DNA of 64,000 bases from Topomyia yanbarensis (lineage: Eukaryota > Arthropoda > Insecta > Diptera > Culicidae): NCBI RefSeq assembly GCF_030247195.1, contig NC_080672.1, positions 163,251,471 to 163,315,470 of the forward strand, written 5' to 3'. The notes under the pieces were generated by a model. That model ran no database searches, was not told the DNA's origin, and saw only the letters and a list, made by a program, of their open reading frames with translations. Positions 30,890 through 42,007 of the stretch are shown here, piece by piece. Position 1 is the first letter of the stretch; each line of letters opens with the position of its first letter. The translations under genes and the position numbers were made by a program.

Positions 30890-32182
30890 TCACGACATTG
30901 CCAGACAAGTTCCAACAGCAGCAACAGAAGCCTCGGCAAGAGTAGAGGAAAAAATCCGCTATATGTACTCATACACGCGGCAAAAATAAGTAAAAAAAAG
31001 TCGCCGTCAAACTCCGCGATATGAAAGTTTCTTCTCGCGCTCTCACAAACTCCGTCTCAAGAGTGTTCCAAGGCGAGGCGCTTGACTTCGGACTTCGCGA
31101 AACGAGTCTCTTCGTTGGTAGATCGGAGTGTGATTTCCCCGCTTACTACAGCCAACATTCGCTCTACGGCGCTTTTCGCTTTACGTCTTTGCGCAACCAG
31201 TTCGTTGGGAACGCTCGTCGCGCACAGGCAAATTTCGTACGCTTGTTTCCGCGCTGGTCTACCTCTTGTTACCCTCGATTTTAGCCACAGCAGTGAATTC
31301 CTGTGCGACTCGGGCATTCTTGCAGGCATCGGTAGTGTAAAAGGGAAACTGTGAAATCGATACCTGACTGAAATTCATCCGCTAATTTACAATTCGGCAG
31401 CAGTGTGTGATGGTGGTGCACAAAAGATTGCAGGAAAAAAGCGACGAACCTTAAAAGTTCAAAAAGGTGGCATTGTGATGCGTGTGTGAAATCGAAAACC
31501 TATCCAAATTGGTGAAAATTTATGCATCGACAGAGGTCTATTAGAAACCACGTATTGTGAAGTGAATAGGTGAGCCAGTGAGATCATCATCTCGCAGCAA
31601 GGAAAATTGACGACAATCCCATTATTATTATAGCTGCTAATAGTATACCGTACCCCTCTTCGAATACATCGAACCACTTGTGTGAAAATTGGTGCATCTA
31701 AAGTGAAAATTTTCCTCCTACAAGTACCTACCCTAAAAGCCCTTGTATTTTATACTACTAGAGCGGAGAAGCACAGATAAAAGAAAATCAGCTACAGCTG
31801 CGTGAATGTGAACAGTTTATTTGTTTTTTTCTTTCATAACATTGAATTTTTAATGCAACAGAAAGCTAGTATTGTGGTGTGAGGAAAAAATAAAACCTAC
31901 TTTTTATGTTAGAAGATTTTTGGCTCGTCCGACCGATTTGAAAGATTTGATCCGGAGCGCGAAGGTTTCCCATCAAGAGCAGTGGTTGACGAAGTGAAGT
32001 GAAAGAGAGTGACGACGACTTCGAAACCTGTTTACCTTCTCCATCTGCGGGTGCTGAAAAAGTGCAACATTAACGAGCTATTGCTTTATCAAAGCATTTG
32101 TATTCATTTTCATATCTGGCTGGATTATTATTACCCATTGGCTAACCGACTACGGCATCTATTCGAGTGTTTTTTACGGTTG
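30890..32182 (+). other. Candidate non-coding first exon of a host gene
   Basis: From 30.9 to 31.35 kb the DNA is unusually G+C- and CpG-rich for this window. It then runs into GTGAAA-rich sequence with many short upstream ATGs, typical of long insect 5' UTRs. It ends at a strong splice donor TTG|GTGAGTATTG, with the intron starting at 32183. Overlapping ORFs on both strands at 31021-31354 (up to 90 codons) resemble no protein. No coding exon appears downstream in the window, so the intron would have to be very long. This is inference from composition and one donor. Confidence 0.3.
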
Positions 32183-32795
32183 GTGAGTATTGTCTGGAAT
32201 TTTTTTAAGGGAGGGGTAGGGGTTTCAGCGTGAAAAAAATCTTTTTTTTTCGATTTTTTTGAAAATTTGGGTGAAGCGAATTGATTAAAACTTTTGTACA
32301 TTATAATTTATCATTTCAAAAACATTCTGTAATTTTTCTATGCAAAAAGATCGTCTCTGAAAAAAAAACACGATTTGTGGTGTTAACTGTCATTCAAAAA
32401 CTACTTAGACGATTTATTTTAAACATTGCATACACATTTTATATATAAAACACCCTACAATTAATTTTCGAAATATTTTTTTCAATTTAGGGTTTTATTA
32501 ACTATTTGAAAAAAATTTATATTTTTCACCAAAAATTCCGCCGTTTTATGAGTAAAAAAAATTCTATTTTGATTAAATCGTATTTCTCAGTTTCATATTT
32601 TCCAGATTATAAAAACAATAATCAATTCATTCGCATACATTGTGATGAGATAATGAAAAATGATGCTTCCATTTTTTTATATTTTTTAACAGTTCGGTTT
32701 AGTTTTATTAGATTAGAAAACTGTTTAAGGGGTAGTTAGGTTAATTCGGTAAAAAGCCACATTTAAAATAATGTTATGGAGTTATAGAGACTGAT
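32183..32795. other. A+T-rich sequence, intron-like
   Basis: Starts with a G-rich AGGGAGGGGTAGGGG stretch at 32209-32223. A similar AAGGGGTAG occurs at 32727. Possibly the edge of a MITE. No ORF of note. Confidence 0.3.
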
Positions 32796-32799
32796 GTTA

Positions 32800-33300
32800 G
32801 CGTGTTTATTCGATTTACATATAATAATGCTACAATTGAACAATATTTTCTCAAATTTTCAGAGAAAAATACCAAAAATTGTGCGAGCGACAGTTAATCT
32901 CCGCAGGCATCTCGTCGAAAGCTTGTTTTGGGGTGTACATCATTACTCAAAATCTGCTGGACCAAACTTACGAAAATTCTTCTACACGCCATTCCTCAGG
33001 TACTGGGAACTTTTGTTTTGTTCTCGATAGTTGAATTTTTTGTTCTCGATAGTTGAAGCCAAAAATCCTAGTTTCGCTGAAAAATGGAAAACATGTTATT
33101 GTAAAAATAATAACAATAATTTTGTAAAGCGCTCCCGTAGTTACCTGGGCAAAGATGTGAAGAAGAACTATGCGAAATTTCAAGGCTTGGTCCAGGAGAT
33201 TTTGAGTTATGGTGCACACCGCATTTTTTCGAGGTACCTCCGGATAATTCACTGTCATTCACCCAATTGGTGTTCAAATGTTGTGTTTTTGACGGAATAG
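32800..33300. repeat. Foldback repeat (inverted arms about 180 bp)
   Basis: 33125-33300 and the complement of 32820-33010 are both related to 45180-45390, sharing GTAGTTACC, GTGAAGAA-TAT, GCACACCGCATTTTTTCGAG and a closing TTGTTCAAT-T-GCATTATT. The two arms here therefore lie head to head, about 115 bp apart. The spacer has a short tandem of TTTGTTCTCGATAGTTGAA. It is non-coding, probably a foldback MITE. Confidence 0.55.
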
Positions 33301-33419
33301 AATTTTGTGCATAGCCAATTTACTTGGAAATGATATATTTTTCACCAAATATATCTTAATACTTAGCCCCTCCAGATCACTAACATTAGTTTATAAATTT
33401 CGGGGTGATTGCGTTAAGT

Positions 33420-34010
33420 AAAAAGAAAAGGTGTTTTCCAAGTCAATTTTGGGTTGCTGAACACGAAAATCATATATATTTTCGTTTTCAAAGAATCGTT
33501 TTTGGGATTTTTTGAAAAACGTGGTTTTGAGCACTTTTTCCAATAATTGGTCAATATCACAGGAATTAATCTTCCCATCAACATAATAGATATAACTCAT
33601 TATTCGAAAGGTATTGATGTGTCCATTCCAAAAATTGTACAAGATGTTTGGATTAAGCATCAAGAGAGTTAAGAGCCACTAAAGTCAAAAAAGTAATGTT
33701 TTGTAAAAATTACTCATTTTTAATTGATTTTTCTTTTAAAATCTTATGTGACAGATATCTGATCGAAAATCTGATAAAAACTGGTGATGTAATGAAGCAC
33801 TGAGTGAAAATTTTAACTTTCTGTTCTAATATCTCTTTTGGTCTTAAATAAGATTACACTAGTTAACAAGGAAAAATTAAAGTGCGTGAAAAAGTGTTTT
33901 CTAGACTAATTTTGAGTCGTTAAACACGTAAATCATATTCTCTCCTAAAGAACCATTTTTGAAATTATTTTTCAAAAAACGTATTTTTGTACACTTTTTC
34001 ATACTTTTAT
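33420..34010. repeat. Imperfect direct repeat, spacing about 465 bp
   Basis: 33425-33560 and 33885-34010 share the order GTGTTTTC, AATTTTG-GT-GTT, ACACG-AAATCATAT and TTTTTGAAAAACGT, then CACTTTTTC. They are diverged copies of one non-coding unit. Confidence 0.45.
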
Positions 34011-34129
34011 CTCTGATTTTACATTTCTTACAAAAGAAATGTATAGGATTCGCTCAAATTTTGAAAACTTTTTCCGAGGCCCGGAGAGCCGAGTCTCATA
34101 TACCAATCGATTCAGCTCGACAAATTGGG

Positions 34130-34250
34130 ACAATGTCTGTATGTGTGTGGGTATGTATGTATGTACAAATTGTCAAGTAATTATCTCAGTAACGGCTAAA
34201 CCGATCTTAACGAAACTAGTTTTAAATAAAAGGCCTAACATTCCCATTTG
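34130..34250. repeat. Repeat family A, partial copy
   Basis: It has the TGTATGT-rich start, CTCAGTAACGGCTAAACCGAT and AATAAAAGG-CTAACATTCCCAT, parallel to 3380-3490 and 60610-60720. Confidence 0.5.
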
Positions 34251-34586
34251 ACACTATTATTTTTGTTTTTTGATATGTTGTTTACATTCTGAGATATGGG
34301 TGATTTTGTCAAAACAGGTTACGTTTTAAGCAAATAACTTTCGAACAAAGCGATCACGTTGCTCAAACTACAAAGAAATAGTAAGCTTATAAAAATACCT
34401 ATAGCTCGTTAAGGTTGTCAAAATCCGTTCACGAGCGATGGAGATATTAAACATTTTGTATTTTTTCCTCGCTTGCCAATTTCCACTAACTAAAAATGAG
34501 ACCGTTACATACAGAGTATTTCTTTACTGGTGTTTTAGGGGCTAAACGAAACCGATTTTGAACATCGGGGTATGAAAACACATCTA

Positions 34587-35012
34587 TGACGGCGCCGGTG
34601 GTTGAGTGATAAGCGTGACCGCCACTCATTCCAGTTGGTCCCCGGTCCATGAGTTGATGGATCGATATCTCATCCAGATAGTGGAGTCACCTCTCTGGCG
34701 TCGGTAAAGAAGAAGTAGATCCAACTTCTATACTTACTAACAAATATCCTCCTCTCGTGATACTTGTGGAGTGCGCAGTAGTATATACGGCCTCTAGCAA
34801 AAGCAAGTATCAGACTAACAATTCCTTCCCGTTCCTTCCGCGATCTACATTCGGGCCTGGCCGGCGCCGGTATCGATCAATAAACAGTTTAGGATTACCA
34901 GGAGTTGCACTTTGAAAGATGTTTCGCTACTCCCAAGCGATTCCCTGTGCAACTTCAGCTAGTCCAGATCGATAACGGAGTAGCAGTCAGGGGTGGTCGC
35001 GCAAGCTCAAGC
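34587..35012 (+). mobile_element. SINE-like retroposon with perfect 22-bp TSD
   Basis: The 426-bp insert lies between two exact 22-bp direct repeats (34565-34586 and 35013-35034), which begin TCGGGGTATG and end CACATCTA. A box-A-like TGGTTGAGTGATAAG is near its start (34598-34612). Box B is weak. The 3' end is a short CAAGCT tandem instead of poly(A). The insert is richer in G+C than its surroundings and has no ORF. Long TSD and tail point to LINE-mediated insertion, probably of a tRNA-derived SINE. Confidence 0.8.
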
Positions 35013-35034
35013 TCGGGGTATGAAAACACATCTA

Positions 35035-35750
35035 CGTGCTTCAAGAAATACAACGTGTTTCGTAAATTTGCTCAACAATAAATTATCTAATTATCGATCA
35101 TTAATATGTAAGTTCACTTCAAAGATAAAATAATGTGACAGGTTCACTTCAAAGCAAAAATTTGTCCAGAGTTCATGTATTCACCCACTGGATTAAGCAT
35201 TACGTTCAGTCGTGAGGTAGATGGGTGGTATATGAACACACAGACCACCAAGTAATCCACCTAGTAGTGAGATAATAGGTTTCTCATATGATTCATATTC
35301 ATTTAATACTCGTGGCATCTCCGAGAGCAACTGTATTTTTAAAATGTAAATTTGGCTTCTTTTACAAGATTTAGGTTATACTGGTCATAGTGCAAAAGTT
35401 ACTAGTTGCAGTATTCATAATAGAGATGTAAGGAATCAAAATATCGCATAATGTATAAAAATAATGTCACGGCTTTAACCATCATTTACCATTCCTCACA
35501 CGTTCCCCCTACCCTTTCTCTCTCTCTCCTTTTTCTTTTCTTTCTCTCTCTCTCTCTTTCCCTCTCTCTTACTTCTTGGCACTATTCTTGCTATTTCTCT
35601 TTTTCTAAGTTGTGTCATTAGATCTTCTACTAATCTGAAAGATTTACTTAGGCCTAAGGTTTTTGTCTGCTATTTCCGTATAAATAGTTTGTGTATTTTA
35701 ATGTAGAGCAGAGTCAATCGCGGAAACAAATTTAATATTACATCCCACTT
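35035..35750. other. Non-coding spacer with CT-rich stretch
   Basis: 35515-35575 is a CTCTCT/TTTC polypyrimidine run. Nothing else recognised. Confidence 0.5.
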
Positions 35751-36517
35751 CGTCGCTGTTGTGCTATCTTATGACAAGCGCCATTTAGCACATTTCGAGA
35801 AAAACGATTTTTAAAGTTTGAGATTGAATATTTTGAAACTTATGAATGGTATAAACAATCCAAAGAAGACAATTGATACTTCTATCTATTCTGCATTAAT
35901 CTCTCAAATATTACGAAGATCGGTTGACTATTTTGCGAGTTTTTACTATGAATGTAAACAAAAGTCGCACTCACACGTGTCATAGGCGTGTATTGATGAC
36001 AAAATTTGTATCACGTGTCATAATCGTGCATGGAAAATTTTCCATAAAAAAATAACCATTTTTTACTTTTATTCATATATTTGCGTTCATATGGTCTATA
36101 AACAATCGGTGAAATGCATTTTGAAGGAAATGAGTCAGGGAATATAGAAAACAGTGTTATTTTTGATTACAGTGTTGTCAAATATGCTTTATTTCCAGTT
36201 TAAAACTAAAACTGTGTTTTTCTCACAACTCGTGTAATTTTTCTTTGAAAATGTTTATGCCATCGTGTTCCTCAGACATTTTCACACATAAAAACATCTA
36301 AAACTTCAATATAACTTGAGCAAATTCCTAGATACAGTGATTTGAAGCAAAAAACTCACAATTTCTCATCATGTTTCTCGCTATATCCAAGTAAACAAGT
36401 AGAATTTCAAAATTCTGAAAACGCCACTTTGTAGAGATTTTTCAAACAAGTTATGTGGCATATCTAACTCAGTTTACCCCAAAATGGCGTTTGTCATAGG
36501 ATAGCACAACAGCGACG
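35751..36517. mobile_element. MITE with about 35-bp inverted repeats
   Basis: The ends read CGTCGCTGTTGTGCTATC and continue TATGACAA-CGCCATTT on both sides with two mismatches. ACTT lies immediately outside each end (35747-35750, 36518-36521), a likely 4-bp TSD. 767 bp, no ORF. The superfamily is unclear. Confidence 0.75.
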
Positions 36518-36521
36518 ACTT

Positions 36522-38200
36522 GGCAAAAAAAATATTTGCAGTTTTGAAAATTTTTGCAAAATGTTTGTATTATGAGAAAACTATAACTAATTTGTGTTCA
36601 AACCCTACTTTCCCCCGAAGATGCCTTCGAACGTTGCACTATGGGGAGGCATATAGTCAAAAATCGAAAACTATATCAACTCCAATTTAATACTGAGCGT
36701 TGCACTATGATTAAGGAAATCCTTGGGAATCTCAGAAAAATATTTGATTTATCTGGGAAATATGGATGAAAATTTTGAAAATAGTGTTTTTGAAAACTCT
36801 TCATATCTCAATTGCAGTTTGAATGAAACCTACAGTGCTGTTCGAAATAATAGCAGCGCAAGCGTGTTTTTCGAGTATGGTGATTTGGCTTTGAATGTAT
36901 TTCATGTTCGCATCGTGTATAGTGATAAAAATGCCTGGTGGTCATCTAACCTACTGACGCCTACCTTTCAATTTTAATAATACAACTTTACTATCATCAG
37001 CTCACTGAATGGTACGCTACTTTTCGACGGTCCACTTGGCGTGAAATTCGACAAAGTTCAGTCGATTGTGAAGGTGCCGTATTGTGAGTAGTGGTACTTT
37101 TCTCGAACTTTCGTTTTAAAATATATGAAAACACCTTGTGACCTTAGGTCGGTTTACTGTTTCCAAATACGCTTTAAAATACTGGATCTGAAAATTCTAT
37201 TCTGTATTATTGATGGCATTAAAAACTGGACTCCATAAAAGTGCAATTTTTCTTATAAAAGTTTAACATTTAACTTATTTTGTTCACTGTTTTAATTTTA
37301 TGCATTTTATTCATTTATTCAAGTTCTATTCTATATAAGATATATTCAGTTTCTTCGTTTTAATAATCTGACTAATTTTTTGCAGTCATTCATTTGAATC
37401 GTTCCATCAAAATTATCAATTTGACACAATTTGATTTATTCTATTATTTTAAAACCTTTTTAGTATCGTTTAACCGTTTAATCATTTAATTATTTTATTT
37501 TGTTTTTTTCTTCTCCTTTTTATTAATTTTAGTAATTCTATTCATCGCACTTTTTCATTCTATTAATTTAATTGGTTTAATTAATGTTGTACATATCATT
37601 CATAGTATTTATTTTTTTGTTTATTTATTTTATTCATTTCATTTATTTTTTCTTTTTTTTTCTTTCATTTATCTTATTCTTTTTATTCGTTTTATTTAGT
37701 CATTTCTTTTATTCATTTCATCCAATTTGTTAGTTTATTTTATTCTACTAATATGATCACTTTTTTAAATTGTTTAATTTTATATTTAAGGAGCTGAACT
37801 AATTTAATTTATTTATTTTATTAATTTGATTTTTATTAAGCATTTTACTCATTTTATTAATCTGACTTTTTTTTTAAATTTTCGTAATTTTTTTTTTCAA
37901 ATTTTGTTATTCAGTTTATTCGAGGTTTTATTCGAGCATGACTGTTTTCATCCCACCTCTAGTTGGGTGCTTAATTCGCATGAGTTCTGAAAAGTAATGA
38001 ATGTTACAACAGTGATATGTGTAAGAAATGTCTTATCTCACTGCTAGGTGGATTAAATCGGTTTTTTTTTCACAAAAATACATATTTTCAGAATCTAATG
38101 TGATCTCAACTTTCAACTTACCTCGGTAGGAAGAAAGTTGAAACAAAGAGCACACTGTTACAAAATTGAATTTAATGATGCTTTGTTATATAATTATACT
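36522..38200. other. Non-coding, largely T-rich low complexity
   Basis: 37250-37930 is strongly T-biased on the plus strand (runs of TTTATT, TTCATTT). At 36640-36710 GTTGCACTATG occurs twice, and 36838-36860 has CTGTTCGAAATAATAGCAGC, which resembles a Tc1/mariner-type terminus seen in other insects. No second end was found. Confidence 0.4.
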
Positions 38201-38201
38201 A

Positions 38202-38290
38202 CAGTGAAGATCCGATTTTATCAGCTCTCGATTTTGTCTACCCCTGATTTTGACAGCTTTTTGATCCGATTTTGTCAGCATCGTATGGGA
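38202..38290. mobile_element. Pogo-like terminus (solo end)
   Basis: CAGTGAAGATCCGATTTT follows TA, and CGATTTT-TCAGC recurs three times in 90 bp, as at the ends of pogo-type elements. The opposite end was not found. Confidence 0.4.
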
Positions 38291-38716
38291 CAAACCAAGT
38301 TGAATTCGAGTAAATCTTTTCTTGAGCATATTTTCTTATCTTGGTGATACGAAATATGCAATCATTTTAAATTTTCACTTAAAGTTACTTGCACTGAAAG
38401 ATGTAGATTTTTACAGTGAGCTTATAAGTAAGAATAAATGAAATTTGTCTAAAGTTGCGTCACTTTTGCATACAAGAGCAGTATACGAGAAGCTATGCAA
38501 ACGAGTGGAAAAAAGATAATTACAATATTTAGTTGATAATCTACACAATTTGCAATAAAGACGAGTAGAGAAGAAAAGTCAGTACTAATCAATAAGGTGT
38601 CATCTAACCAGGGGCAACTAAGTCGAAACGACTTTTTCATGTAAGCTTGAATACAAACATATAGTTTCTGGATGCAGAATATCACGGAATATCAGAGAGA
38701 GAGAAAGATCCCGTTT

Positions 38717-40003
38717 CAGTCCGGTTTCTCGTCTTGCTCAGTTCAGAAGCTAATCAAATTTACCCGTGCGCCGTTTTGTCTATTTGTAAAAGCAAAAATC
38801 GAGTCTATTTGCACAAACAAAAATTGAAACGCGAACAAACAATGAAGGACAAGACAATGCAAAGCAAGTGTATGCCCCGTTGCGGATAAACTGTGTTGAT
38901 GTAGACTCCTGGAAACGTCCGGTAAGACCATCGATTCGTGAAGTGAAGCAAATGTTGAAGGTGAACATGAAGCTCAACGTAGCAGAAGTTAATGCTGTGC
39001 AATTTCACCGTCTACGTCATCTGGCACTGATTATGTTCAAAAACATCAGTCAAGCAGAATCATTTGCTTTGTAGGACAACTTGAACATTCCAACATATAT
39101 AGATAATGACAGTATTGAAATAATACTACAGGACTTGGCATCACGTACTAGTTCCGCCGCTATCAAACAACTCTTGTCACAATACGGAGGGGTGTATAGT
39201 GTTACGGAAGATACTCGGAGGAACTTCGTCCCAGGACATCGCAACGCCGTTCGTGTGGTGAGAATGTGTCCGACAAAATTTAATCCCTCCTACTTGACAC
39301 TCCCAAGAAGATAACCTCAAGGTGTTACATATTCTCAACGAACACTGGTCACGTACCCAGGGCAGATTCCTACGTGCCAATATTGTGATCAGTCAGTACA
39401 CCACGGAAAATCTTGGAAAACCTTGCCCAGAAGCTACTAAGGACATTCCTACTGTTACGACCAAAGCCGGTATACAACCGTCGTATGCTAAATAGCAAAC
39501 GGTTGTTAAACCAACGACTGCGGACCAGACAATAACAAACACCAGCACAACAACGATCGGACCCAATACCACTAAACTAACTGCCATTACCAACAACGAC
39601 GTAATAACGATACCACCAAATACCTCCAAACCAACAACCAACACCACCAATAAAGAATCAAATACCGATGAAGAAGTATTTACAACAGCGACCCGTAAGC
39701 ATAATAAACAAACAAGAACATCCGACTGTGAGCATCATGAATGCAGTACCGATGACGACATAAACGTGAACGAAAAGGCGAGAGAAGACGGATTGAGTGA
39801 CCTCCTAGATGCGGCAGACAGCGCACCTTATGTTTCACCACTAAGAAAAAGATCTCAACACGCAGCAGCAAGCTGCGCCAACAAGACCCGATGAACACGT
39901 GAAAGTTAATTTTAATTTTTACATATTGTAAAAATCATAAAAGACCCATGGCTCAGTTGTGCTAACGCATTGAGCCATGTCAAATGAACAAGAAGGGAAA
40001 AAA
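38717..40003 (+). mobile_element. Gag-only LINE-like retrotransposon, decayed second copy
   Basis: It is colinear with 25781-27017: the same CAGTC start, the same 28-base spacing to a DPE-like AGAAG, the ORF1 region, the stem-loop (39947-39979) and an A-rich tail. A possible worn TSD is ATCCCGTTT (38708-38716) against ATCTCGATT (40004-40012), 7 of 9 matching. Both copies extend from 5' Inr to 3' tail, so the family is defined by full-length ORF1-only units, not by chance truncation. Confidence 0.75.
38842..39893 (+). pseudogene. Gag-like ORF1, decayed copy
   Basis: The first possible ATG is at 38842, but the matching frame is entered only near 38868 (frameshift). It then matches the intact protein up to a TAG/TAG-type stop at 39072-39074 and continues in the same frame past residue motifs YIDNDSIE and YGGVYSVTEDTRRNF. 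A short duplication at the knuckle replaces the last Cys with Trp and repeats GGAAAA. Downstream the Thr/Asn-rich tail is riddled with stops and frame changes. It is not translatable. Confidence 0.75.
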
Positions 40004-40009
40004 ATCTCG

Positions 40010-41640
40010 ATTGTTTCATGTAGGGTTACACGTAATAGTTACATATCATTTAATGAGAATTCATCATATTCGGCTACATAAAAAGGTCAAACGAAGCAAT
40101 CGCGTTTTCATTCAACGTAATTCATTCTTTTTCGAGGTATTGCAAGAAACGAATAATCGAACGAAGCATAGTTGACCATGGTAAATGTAACCGATAATAA
40201 TTAACGTTTCAAATTGTGAATGGTAGAGTTCGAGCACATAATGCAAGGTTTCAAAAGATAAAAAACAAAAAAAAAAATCAAAAACATTTCGGACGATCAA
40301 AAGAAAATGTATAATAAAAAAATGCTTTAATTAAAAAAATATTTATATTTTGTTTGCCAAACCCCCACCCCCCCCCCCCCCTCCCCTTGGAAATAATTTT
40401 TAAAAAATATTTGTATCGGTTATAAATTTTGGTTATAAAACACATACTAAAATAGATAAATGTATTATTTCCCATATAAAATTTCAATCGATCGTGTACC
40501 AAACTCTTTAATTGGATCTTACTACACTCAAATTTTGCACAAGCATTGCTTGACAGATTTCGAGTTTTAGGTGCTTCAAAACTAATGTTTCATTTTTTTA
40601 TTCTTTCGAATATTTTCAAGTGGGTAGTACTACCCACGTCGTCCGCTGGTTCTGCATGAACGTTGTCCATCAAACAAAAATAACAAAATAATAAAATGAA
40701 TTGACCTTTTGATTATATTTGTCGTTCTACAAATATATTTTTTGTATCAGAATTAAACTAGGAACAAATAGAACGCAGGCTTCCGGAACTACATCGCCCA
40801 GGCAAAATTGCGATTCTGTTCCCAGCTCCCACCTCAAACCCACAAGAATGTTTGGCTTTCGTGTGGGTACAAATGCCGAACCACAATAACACAGTCTTCC
40901 AGCCGCTATAACTGCTGACTCAATCAGACAGCCGGTTCAGCCGAGAACTGTAGCAATACGGTGTTATTGTGCTATTGATGTTGGAAGACGAGTGGAAATG
41001 GAGGGAAGAAAGCAAAGCCGTAACCGCAACAGCACATGATGGAAACAGTTATGTTTCTACATTTCTTAGCCCCAACCCTGCTACATACCTCGGCTCTGGA
41101 TATTAGGTCTGTATCGTTTTGCTTCTGTTATGAAAAGTTGAATATAGGCTTGAAGAAGGCCAGAGATACATGTGTTCAAGAATTGCGCTTTAGGGATGCT
41201 GAAAATAACGAAACTAAAAATTCAGCAATGCCTTTCGCATATAGCAAGTCAAACTTTCTCAGAAAACGAAATACATACCGTACCAGCACAATATCTGTTT
41301 TGTGGGTGCTAAACCATTTTTCTATCAGAAAACATAAGGAGCACAAGGGTATAACTGAGCACAACCTGGTAATATGCATTATGCTCCTGGCTTGTAGTGC
41401 ACGGTGTAAAGCACACCTTTTCCCGCATCCCTTCCACGGCAGCGTTGACTGCGAATGCTACGTGAGATATCAACCTAACCAACCTGAACCACAAACCTGC
41501 GCGGTATGCAGTTGACTTTTTTACACGCTAACACAAAAACACACCTTCAAGATCAGAGCCAAGCGCGCATTTCACTGCGTTGTGCTAATGTGAAGGGAAA
41601 ATCACTACCGTAACTTTTGATATAAGTTTAATCTGATGTG
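40010..41640. other. Non-coding; poly-C tract; unrecognised 159-codon ORF
   Basis: 40363-40383 is an almost pure C run. An ORF at 41036-41515 (plus, ATG start, 159 codons) has a Cys-rich end but no recognisable domain, and open frames on the other strand overlap it. I treat it as chance. Confidence 0.35.
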
Positions 41641-41666
41641 GTTCATTATTTGCAGATAGAAAGAAA

Positions 41667-41669
<3 letters not shown>

Positions 41670-41711
<42 letters not shown>
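41670..41711. repeat. GA dinucleotide microsatellite
   Basis: About 20 GA units, continuing into GGGAGG. Confidence 0.95.
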
Positions 41712-41717
<6 letters not shown>

Positions 41718-41750
41718 AGGAGGGAGATAGAAAACTAGAGAGAATGAGAG

Positions 41751-41999
41751 CAGGAGCGGACCCAGAAAAAAATGTCGGAGGGGGTCCAAAATTTCGACTT
41801 TGAAATGTTCTTTGTACAATACGTTATATATAATATCCTCATTCAATTAAAATCGGTTTAGGTTGTCGAATCTGGTTTAAAATGATTTTGAACTTAGAAT
41901 GAATTTAAATGAATGGAACTATTTCAAAATTTCTCAAGAAGTTAAAAATTTTCGGGGTGGGTCTGGACCCCCAAGACCCTCCCCCTGGATCCGCCACTG
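41751..41999. mobile_element. hAT-like MITE
   Basis: The inverted ends are CAGGAGCGGACCCAG and, as complement, CAGTGGCGGATCCAGG. The 8-bp flanks AATGAGAG (41743-41750) and AATGAGCG (42000-42007) match at 7 of 8, as expected of an ageing hAT TSD. 249 bp, non-coding. Confidence 0.75.
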
Positions 42000-42007
42000 A
42001 ATGAGCG

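Noticed and set aside
41036..41515. 159-codon ORF as a Cys-rich host protein
   Set aside because: No signal peptide, domain or splice context. Open frames on the other strand overlap it. Chance is more likely.
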